A program made the translations under genes and the position numbers. Source: Burkholderiales bacterium (GTDB lineage: Bacteria; Pseudomonadota; Gammaproteobacteria; Burkholderiales; CAIKXV01). Taken from it: a stretch of DNA of 16,093 bases. Positions 7,569 through 13,173 of this stretch are shown here, in pieces; positions within the stretch are counted from its first letter, which is position 1, and every line of letters begins with the position of its first letter. Location of the stretch: positions 1 to 16,093 of the forward strand of contig JACMMK010000399.1 in the NCBI GenBank assembly GCA_014379045.1. The letters run 5' to 3'. The notes below the pieces were generated by a model. That model was not told the DNA's origin and did no database searches. It saw only the letters and a list, made by a program, of their open reading frames with translations.

Positions 7569-8477
7569 TCACCGTGCCGCGGTTCTGCGTGCCTGCCAAC
7601 GCAGCTCGCCGCCGCGGTCGTTGCGCGCCTGACCCGTCATCGATTCGCCGTCGACCCGGCCCTCGAACTGCCAGGGACGCACCGGCGCTCCACCCGCGCG
7701 TTCCGGCAGCGTCACCGTGAAGCGGACCTGGTCGCCACCGACGCGCGCATCGCGGGCCTCGACCAGCCGCCCGCCGAACGCGAGCTCGGCATCGAGGAAC
7801 TGGTTCGATTGCAGCAGGCGCAGCTCCGGCGCACCGCTCGCGGCCACTTCGGGCGCGTCACCGGCAAGAGTCACGCGCCAACGTCCGTGCACTTCGGCCG
7901 GGACGATGTACAGATACACCGTGCTGTCGCCGCCACGCCCGTTGTTCTTCTCCGGCGCGAAGAAGGTCTCGCTCGCGTCTGCCTGCCAGCCTTCGAACGG
8001 AAAGTCGTGACTGACGATGCGGCTGCCGGGGCGCAATTGCCGGAGCAGCCCTGCACGCAACCCCTGGACGATCGGCGGCAGCAGATACAGCGTGACCACG
8101 GTCGCCTTGCGCACATCGGTCACGAACACGTCGGCGCGCTCGAAACGTACGCGCTCGGCGACCCCCGCCTGGCGGGCATTGCGATTGGAGAGTTCGACCA
8201 GGCGCGCATCCAGATCGACCCCCGCGCCGCTCGCCCCGAACTTCGTTGCCGCAGTGATCGGAATACGGCCATCGCCCGACCCGAGATCGATGACATGATC
8301 CTGTGCGCCGACGCGCGCGAGCGTCAACATGCGCAGCACCGTGACTTCCGGCGAGGTGATGTACGGCGAGAACGGCTTGTCGTCCTGCGCGCGCAGCAAC
8401 CCCGGGCGCATCGACACGATGACCGAACCCGCAACGCCGGCGATGAACGAGCGCCTGCGCAGCCGACTCGCGCTCAA
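7569..8477 (-). CDS. Exported (Tat-type) methyltransferase-like protein, array copy 5, TTG start
   Basis: A 302-residue paralogue. I place the start at a TTG (8477) whose last two bases and the next A form the TGA stop of the previous gene (TTGA, 4-bp overlap); this keeps the twin-arginine motif RLRRRSFIAG (5-14) at the N-terminus, matching the Tat pattern of copies 2-4. The first internal ATG would lose it. Cleavage is likely at LRA|QDDK (30/31). Core motifs: SPYITSPEVTV (37-47), DLGSGDGR (64-71), GVDLDARLV (D88), ADVFVTDVR (115-123), YLLPP (131-135) and RIVSHDF (153-159). The C-terminal domain begins YLYIVPAEVHGRW (188-200), is less like the others, and lacks the FRPTG ending. The frame runs open far upstream only as a shadow of copy 4. 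No Shine-Dalgarno is visible, so coupled translation is likely. The mature part has no cysteine. Confidence 0.85.
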   Translation of the reverse strand: MSASRLRRRSFIAGVAGSVIVSMRPGLLRAQDDKPFSPYITSPEVTVLRMLTLARVGAQDHVIDLGSGDGRIPITAATKFGASGAGVDLDARLVELSNRNARQAGVAERVRFERADVFVTDVRKATVVTLYLLPPIVQGLRAGLLRQLRPGSRIVSHDFPFEGWQADASETFFAPEKNNGRGGDSTVYLYIVPAEVHGRWRVTLAGDAPEVAASGAPELRLLQSNQFLDAELAFGGRLVEARDARVGGDQVRFTVTLPERAGGAPVRPWQFEGRVDGESMTGQARNDRGGELRWQARRTAAR

Positions 8478-9469
8478 CGCGGCGGCGCCTGCGGTTCGAG
8501 CGACGCTGCGCGCCCGCCGGTGCGCAGCGCCGACCAGGGCGTCGAACTCTCGGTCTTGTCGTACACCCGGACCGTGCCTTCGATCGCATCGCCGCGTACG
8601 CGGCCGACGAAGTCGTGGCGCAACGTGCGCGCACCGACCTCCACGAGCGCGCTGATGCGGATATCCTCGCCTCGCAATGTCGCCAGCGTCACGTTGATCG
8701 GCTTGGCGCCGACCAGCGTGCCACGGACGTCGACGTTCTGGAAAGTCTGGCGCACCGTCGCGTCGAGCGTCTGGCCGTTGGGCAGCTTCCACTGCCAGGT
8801 GCCCGATGCGTTCGCGGGCACGATCCACAGGTACACATAGCTGATGCCGGGCGTGCCGACCTGTTTCTCGGGCACCTGCATCGTCACGGTCTCTTCGGCC
8901 TGCCAGTCGCCCATGCTGTAGTCGTGCGACACGATGCGCGAACCCGGACGCAGCTCGGCAAACAGTTTCGGACGCAGCTTCAGGTTCAGTTCCGGCAACA
9001 GATAGAGGGTGATCACGCTGGCGCCGCTGACATCGGTCTCGAACATGTTGCGACGGACGAACTGCACCCGGTCGGACACGCCCTCCTTCTTCGCATTGGC
9101 GTTGGCAAGTTTCAGCAGTTCTTCGTCGAGATCGAACCCGCGCCCGCCCTTGGCGCCGAACTTCGACACGGCAGTGATCAGCTGACGCCCATCGCCGGAC
9201 CCGAGATCGATGACGAAGTCGGCGGCACTGACCTTGGCCATCGTCATCATCCGGTTGACCACGACCTGCGGCGTGGGCACGTAGACGACATCGCCCACAC
9301 CGAACTGCGCGCGCCCGAGGCTCGGCACGGCGAGCGACGAGACACCCGCGACCGCACCGACGAGGAACGCCCTGCGCGTAGCACCGCAGGGACGCGATGC
9401 AGGACGGCGACTCGATGGCGTGCATTGCTCGGCGCCCGCGCGGGCCGCTTTCGATCCAGGGTCGTTCAT
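8474..9469 (-). CDS. Exported (Tat-type) aKMT/FAM173-like methyltransferase, array copy 4
   Basis: A 331-residue paralogue with the clearest twin-arginine signal in the array: ATRRAFLVGAVAG (30-42) after a long N-region, then cleavage near GRA|QFG (54/55). The core is canonical: YVPTPQVVVNRMM (63-75), DLGSGDGR (88-95), GFDLDEELL (D113), RNMFETDV (140-147), YLLPE (156-160), GSRIVSHDY (176-184). Motif I is followed by Q (GRQLITA), and a one-residue insertion (KGGRGF) sits before motif II. The C-terminal domain shows YLWIVPANASGTWQW, QTFQ, LRGEDIR, RHDFVGRVRGDAIEGTV and PWSALR, then a proline-rich tail. An AAGGTGA ribosome binding site (complement of 9474-9481) supports the ATG at 9469 rather than an ATG at 9517 inside the previous gene. 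It lies 16 bp downstream of copy 3 and overlaps copy 5 by 4 bp. The mature part has no cysteine. Confidence 0.9.
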   Translation of the reverse strand: MNDPGSKAARAGAEQCTPSSRRPASRPCGATRRAFLVGAVAGVSSLAVPSLGRAQFGVGDVVYVPTPQVVVNRMMTMAKVSAADFVIDLGSGDGRQLITAVSKFGAKGGRGFDLDEELLKLANANAKKEGVSDRVQFVRRNMFETDVSGASVITLYLLPELNLKLRPKLFAELRPGSRIVSHDYSMGDWQAEETVTMQVPEKQVGTPGISYVYLWIVPANASGTWQWKLPNGQTLDATVRQTFQNVDVRGTLVGAKPINVTLATLRGEDIRISALVEVGARTLRHDFVGRVRGDAIEGTVRVYDKTESSTPWSALRTGGRAASLEPQAPPR

Positions 9470-9485
9470 CAGTTCACCTTCACGT

Positions 9486-10391
9486 TCAGAGTAGCGGGGA
9501 TGCACGAAAGCGCACATCGCCGGCGAGCGTCGATTCGATCGTTCCTTCGATGCGCCCGCCTTCGATACGGCCGCGGAATATCGCGCGTCCCGACCTGCCT
9601 GCGCGGCCTTCGACCGGCACGGCGAAGCGGAAGTCCTGGCCGCGCAGCGAGGTCGCGTCGAGTCGCTGCGCCGCGCGCTTGTCTACGACCAGCGTTCCGG
9701 TGAGGTCCTGGAACGTCTGGCGCAACATCACTTCGGCGCGATCGAACCCCGACGCGACCGGTGCGCTTATCTGCCATCGCCCTTCGAGGCGCGCGGGAAC
9801 GATCCACAGATAGACGGTCGACGCGGCGATACCGGTGATCGCGACCTTCTCGGGCACGTCGAAGGTGATCTGGCTGTCGGGGCGCCACTCGTCGAACGGG
9901 TAGTCGTGTGCGACGATGCGCGAACCCGCGCGCAGCTCGGACATCATTTTCGGGCGCAGGCGCGTCATCATCGCGGGCAGCAGGTAGAGCGTCAGCACGG
10001 TCGCCTCACGCACGTCGGTATCGAAGATGTCGCGCTGTTCGAACCGTACCCGCGGCGCCACCCCTTCCTTTTGCGCGTTCGCGGTGGCCAGCTTGATCAG
10101 TTCAGGGTCGATGTCGACCCCGTATCCGCGTGCACCGTGCCGCTGCGCCGCCGCGATCACCAGGCGTCCGTCGCCTGAACCGAGGTCCATCACCAGATCC
10201 TTCGGACCGATCTCCGCCATCCGGATCATCTGGTCGACCACCGACCACGGCGTGGGGACGTACGGACCACCGGTGCGCTCGAGCGGCTTCATCGATTGCG
10301 CGCGCAGCGCGGCCGCGTGAACGCCCAGCCATCCCGAGGCCGCCGCGAGTCGCGCGAGCATTGCCAACGATCGTCTGCGTGCCGGGTTCAT
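9486..10391 (-). CDS. Exported (Tat-type) aKMT/FAM173-like methyltransferase, array copy 3
   Basis: A 301-residue paralogue with an N-terminal twin-arginine-like signal (NPARRRSLAMLARLA, 2-16) and probable cleavage at LRA|QSMK (31/32). The catalytic core is canonical: GGPYVPTPWSVV (41-52), DLGSGDGR (69-76), GVDIDPELI (D93), QRDIFDTDV (119-127), LYLLPAMM (135-142) and SRIVAHDYPF (157-166), with Ala in place of Ser before His-Asp. The C-terminal domain has YLWIVPARLEGRWQI (194-208), RQTFQ, LRGQDFRF, IFRGRIEGGRIEGTI and then stops early, without the PWxAxR...FRPTG ending. No cysteine is present anywhere in the protein. The ATG at 10391 follows copy 2 by 19 bp; the upstream GGCAGGCG is only a moderate ribosome binding site. 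Among the ten, this and copies 4, 10 and 1 look most likely to be active enzymes. Confidence 0.9.
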   Translation of the reverse strand: MNPARRRSLAMLARLAAASGWLGVHAAALRAQSMKPLERTGGPYVPTPWSVVDQMIRMAEIGPKDLVMDLGSGDGRLVIAAAQRHGARGYGVDIDPELIKLATANAQKEGVAPRVRFEQRDIFDTDVREATVLTLYLLPAMMTRLRPKMMSELRAGSRIVAHDYPFDEWRPDSQITFDVPEKVAITGIAASTVYLWIVPARLEGRWQISAPVASGFDRAEVMLRQTFQDLTGTLVVDKRAAQRLDATSLRGQDFRFAVPVEGRAGRSGRAIFRGRIEGGRIEGTIESTLAGDVRFRASPLL

Positions 10392-10410
10392 CGTCGCCTG
10401 CCAGGCATGT

Positions 10411-11331
10411 TCAACTGCCGCGCACGTAGGTCCACGCGCCGGGCGGACCGGGATCGGCCACCGCGGTGCGCGTCATCCTGAATGGCGTCTCGTTGCGCAT
10501 GCCTTCGGTCTCGGTGCGGAAATAGCCGTCGATCGTGTTGCCGTCGCGCGCGATGCGGCCGAAGAAACGGCGGAACGTGAACTGCTTCTTCACCTCCTCC
10601 ATCATGATGAAGGTCAGACCATCGCCGGCGAGGCGGATGTCGCGCAGGCCGACGCGGGCCCCTTCGGCACGGACCTCGGCATCGAGCGCCTGGAACTGTT
10701 GCCGCAGCACGACTTCGTAGGTGCGCACGCCGGCATCGGGGGTTTCCGCACGGGTGACCCAGGTGCCCGCGACGCGCGCCGGCACCCACCAGAAGAACAC
10801 ATTGCTGCCGTACTCGCGCAGCCGGATGTGCAGGTCGGGCTTCCACTCGCCCAGATCGAAATCGTGCGACACGACCCGCGTTCCCGGCCGAAGTTCGGCC
10901 AGCAGTTTCGGGCGCACCCGCAGGTTCACCTTGACGCCGAGGTAGAGGGTGACCACGGTCGCCTTCGAGATGTCCGAATCGAACAGGTTCTGTTCGGTGA
11001 ACTGCACGCGGTCGGAGACGCGTGCGACCTTCGCGAGAGCGATGCTGTCGGCGACCAGCGCCGGATCGAGTTCGTAGCCGATGCCCGCTGCGCCCCAGTC
11101 ACGGGCGGCGGCGATGTTGATGCGCCCGTCACCCGACCCGAGGTCGATCACATAGTCCTTCGCGGTCACGTTGGCGATGCGCAGCATCGTGTCGATCAAC
11201 GTGAAATTCGTCGGCGCGAACGGCACGTCGAGCTTCAACGGTGCCTGCGCGTGACCTAACATCGGCAACGCGAGACTGCCAGCGAAACCGGGCAGTGCAG
11301 CGAGCAGCGCGCGGCGGCGATTCAGGGCCAT
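10411..11331 (-). CDS. Exported (Tat-type) methyltransferase-like protein with divergent C-terminus, array copy 2
   Basis: A 306-residue paralogue with a twin-arginine signal right at the start (MALNRRRALLAALPGFAG) and probable cleavage at GHA|QAPL (28/29). Core: PFAPTNFTLIDTML (37-50) replaces YVPTP; DLGSGDGR (63-70) is intact; motif II reads GYELDPALV with Glu87, as in the eukaryotic FAM173 group; QNLFDSDIS (114-122); YLGVKVN (130-136) replaces YLLPE; RVVSHDF (152-158) is intact. The C-terminal domain is unusual: FFWWVPARVAGTWV (179-192) and RQQFQ are recognisable, but the LRG/RHEF part is replaced by LAGDGLTFIMMEEVKKQFTF, followed by RFFGRIARDGNTIDGYF. No strong ribosome binding site precedes the ATG. 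It lies 154 bp downstream of the cupin gene, so a separate promoter is possible. The mature part has no cysteine. A distinct substrate or partner is likely (inference). Confidence 0.88.
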   Translation of the reverse strand: MALNRRRALLAALPGFAGSLALPMLGHAQAPLKLDVPFAPTNFTLIDTMLRIANVTAKDYVIDLGSGDGRINIAAARDWGAAGIGYELDPALVADSIALAKVARVSDRVQFTEQNLFDSDISKATVVTLYLGVKVNLRVRPKLLAELRPGTRVVSHDFDLGEWKPDLHIRLREYGSNVFFWWVPARVAGTWVTRAETPDAGVRTYEVVLRQQFQALDAEVRAEGARVGLRDIRLAGDGLTFIMMEEVKKQFTFRRFFGRIARDGNTIDGYFRTETEGMRNETPFRMTRTAVADPGPPGAWTYVRGS

Positions 11332-11485
11332 GCGCCGTGGCGGTGACAGGGGGAAGAAGCGACGCTCATCGAGGCGGGAAGTCTAACACGGCGCCCGCGC
11401 ACGACCGCGTCATGCGCGTCCCGGTTGCGCCGCGCACTGCCTCCTGCGCGCGGTGACGCGTGGGTCGGACGCCGGCCGAAATGCG

Positions 11486-11821
11486 CTAGCGCAACTCGAC
11501 CTCGATGAAACGAAACGGGTAGTCGTTCGCGTTGATCACGTTGTGTGCGACCCCCGCCTCGCGCGCATACGACGACCCGGCTTGCAGATCGACCTCACGC
11601 ACGCCCTCGGGCTCTTCGAGCCGCAGGCGCCCGGAGGTAAGTGGTACCACGACGTAGTCGTGCGCATGCACGTGATGACCGGTCTGCGCACCGGGCGCGA
11701 ATCTCCACTCGGTCACGCGCACCCTCGCCGTGTCGACCTGGACGGTCGACTCGGCGAACCGAGGCGCCGGAGTGGAAGCGACGGCGCCACCCGCGATATC
11801 GGGCAGTTTGGAATCGACCAT
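11486..11821 (-). CDS. Small cupin protein, BauB-like
   Basis: A 111-residue single-domain cupin. It shows TVQVDTARVRVTEWRFAPG (26-44), then the first cupin motif TGHHVHAHDYVVVPLTSG (47-64) with His50, His52 and His54 as candidate metal ligands, the segment LEEPEGVREVDLQAG (68-82), and the second motif SYAREAGVAHNVINAND (84-100) with His93. This arrangement closely resembles the small cupins annotated as BauB, named after the Pseudomonas beta-alanine utilisation cluster; the biochemical role of that family is not settled. The usual cupin glutamate is not evident. No signal peptide is seen, so it is probably cytoplasmic, unlike the flanking array products. It lies 100 bp after copy 1 and 154 bp before copy 2 on the same strand. 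No strong ribosome binding site is visible. Its link to the methyltransferases is unknown. Confidence 0.85.
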   Translation of the reverse strand: MVDSKLPDIAGGAVASTPAPRFAESTVQVDTARVRVTEWRFAPGAQTGHHVHAHDYVVVPLTSGRLRLEEPEGVREVDLQAGSSYAREAGVAHNVINANDYPFRFIEVELR

Positions 11822-11884
11822 GAGGCGCGGAGGCGTGGTGGGTGAACGGCGAACCGAAGATCAACACGCCAGCCGCGCGCATGT

Positions 11885-11924
11885 TGCCGGGGTGAACGTG
11901 TCTATGCCGGGGTGATCGTGTCTA
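11885..11924. repeat. Imperfect 20-bp tandem duplication across a stop codon
   Basis: Two adjacent 20-bp units, TGCCGGGGTGAACGTGTCTA (11885-11904) and TGCCGGGGTGATCGTGTCTA (11905-11924), differ at one base. The right-hand unit contains the CTA that is the complement of the TAG stop codon of array copy 1 (11922-11924). This is a direct sequence observation; it looks like a slippage duplication at the 3' end of the gene. Confidence 0.9.
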
Positions 11925-12887
11925 GCGCAACCGCTGGGCTTCCCATCTCGAAGCTGCGGTCGGCGGCTGGCCGTCGAACACTGCGCTACCCGACACGCGT
12001 TCACCGCTGACCAGACCGTCAAACTCATGGCGTAAACGCGCGTCCTTGCCCGGCGGCTCGAGCGTAAAGCGCATCCGCTCGCCGTCGATGCGCAGACCGG
12101 TCACGTCCACGGGCTGGCCGTCGATCGTCGCCTTGCCACTGAGCACCTGGTAGGCCTGCGCGATCGCGAGCTCGACCCGACCACCACCCTGCGCCTTGGG
12201 CAACTGGAAATTCCAGCGCCCGGCGACGGGCGCGGGCACGGTCCAGAGCATCAACGTGCTGTGCTTGTCGCGTCCGACCGGCTTGTTCGGCACGTACATC
12301 CGCAGCGCGAGATCGGGGCCCCAGTCGGCGAGCATCGCGTAGTCGTGCGACACGATGCGCGTGCCCGGCGCGAGGGCCGCGAGCTTGGGCGTCAGCAGTT
12401 GCATCACTTTCGGCAGAAGATAGACGCTGATCACGGTCGCCTTGGAGAAATCCGAATCGAACAGATCCTGGGTCAGGAACTGTGCGCGATCGGCGATGCC
12501 CATCTTGCGCGCGGCGTCCTGACTGCGCTTGATCAAGCGCGGGTCGATCTCGATACCGTGACCGCGTGCGCCGAATTTTGCCACCGCGGTGAGGACGATC
12601 CGTCCGTCACCGGAGCCGATGTCGATCAGGTAGTCCTTGGCGCCGACACCGGCGAGCTGCAGCATGCGCTCGACCACCTCGGCCGGCGTCGGCACATACG
12701 GGGTGTCGGTATCTTCGTCGACGACCGCGGACGATTCAGCACCCTTCACCGCGGTGACCGCAGGGACGCTCTGCGCGCTCGCGGCGCTCGGGGCGAGCCA
12801 TGCGATGGCCGATGCGGCGAGAGTCGCCAGCGCAACCCGGCGCGCAACCGACCGCGTCAACCGGTACGAAGCAATGATCGGTTTCAT
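11922..12887 (-). CDS. Exported aKMT/FAM173-like SAM methyltransferase, array copy 1 (first)
   Basis: A 321-residue protein and the first gene of the array. The signal peptide carries an arginine pair (RSVARRVALATLAAS, 12-26), so Tat or Sec export is possible, with cleavage at ASA|QSVP (38/39). An acidic linker (about 45-62) precedes the core: YVPTPAEVVERML (64-76), DIGSGDGR (89-96, Ile in place of Leu), GHGIEIDPRLI (E113), QDLFDSDFS (140-148), VYLLPK (155-160), GTRIVSHDY (175-183). The C-terminal domain shows LWTVPAPVAGRWNFQLP (214-230), QAYQ, LRIDGERMRF, RHEFDGLVSGERVSGS and a final RWEAQRLR. The mature part has no cysteine. Upstream lies a 286-bp divergent promoter region shared with the spermidine-synthase-like gene. 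The ribosome binding site is weak (GGGA). It is canonical in its SAM and post-core motifs and is probably active (inference). Confidence 0.9.
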   Translation of the reverse strand: MKPIIASYRLTRSVARRVALATLAASAIAWLAPSAASAQSVPAVTAVKGAESSAVVDEDTDTPYVPTPAEVVERMLQLAGVGAKDYLIDIGSGDGRIVLTAVAKFGARGHGIEIDPRLIKRSQDAARKMGIADRAQFLTQDLFDSDFSKATVISVYLLPKVMQLLTPKLAALAPGTRIVSHDYAMLADWGPDLALRMYVPNKPVGRDKHSTLMLWTVPAPVAGRWNFQLPKAQGGGRVELAIAQAYQVLSGKATIDGQPVDVTGLRIDGERMRFTLEPPGKDARLRHEFDGLVSGERVSGSAVFDGQPPTAASRWEAQRLR

Positions 12888-13173
12888 CAGGACAGTCCCG
12901 TAGGCATTGGCATGCGGCCATTTGCCGACCGCTCGCCTGGATAACTCGTTGCCGAGTCTAGCAAATGCGACTTTCTCCTATCGGTGCGTGGACGGCAGTC
13001 GTACAATCCGCCGCCGTCAGAACCGTTTTGCGGACTGCGGCCGCCCCGGGCGCACACGGCTCCCGGCCCGACGTTTTCCACGTACCGGTACCGTTGTACG
13101 GTATCGCCGTACCGACCCATCCAGCGTACCGAGCAGGCGTTCCGACGTCCGAGCGCGACGCGCAATCCCGACC
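12888..13173. promoter_or_regulatory. Divergent promoter region between array and spermidine-synthase-like gene
   Basis: The two genes read away from each other across 286 bp, so promoters for both are expected here. A TACAAT at 13002-13007 is a plausible -10 for the rightward gene, but no good -35 is visible at the right distance. Near the leftward gene there is a short perfect inverted repeat, ACTCG-TTGC-CGAGT (12944-12957). A reading frame continues through this region in phase with the rightward gene but is Arg-rich and has no family character, so I treat the region as non-coding. Confidence 0.45.
13083..13131. promoter_or_regulatory. Cluster of TACCG repeats, candidate operator
   Basis: Within 49 bp the pentamer TACCG occurs four times on the plus strand (13083, 13089, 13110, 13127) and once inverted as CGGTA (13099-13103). 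The second and the inverted copy form a perfect 6-bp palindrome with a 3-bp spacer, TACCGT-TGT-ACGGTA (13089-13103). Just to the left, GTACCGGTAC (13082-13091) is itself a perfect 10-bp palindrome. The cluster lies 43-91 bp before the ATG of the spermidine-synthase-like gene. Symmetric, repeated half-sites in a divergent promoter suggest a binding site for a dimeric regulator; no regulator gene is in the window. The repeats are seen; the role is inferred. Confidence 0.45.

Noticed and set aside
7569..9425. A 618-codon minus-strand frame that could look like a fusion protein
   Set aside because: Only the last 302 codons have family motifs; the upstream part is an Arg/Ala-rich shadow of copy 4 in another frame.
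2581..12887. Gln at the +1 position after every signal peptide of the array (AxA|Q or xxA|Q)
   Set aside because: The Bug receptor and the DsbD-like protein in the same window also have A|Q, so it looks like a general habit of this organism's secretome, not a feature of the array.
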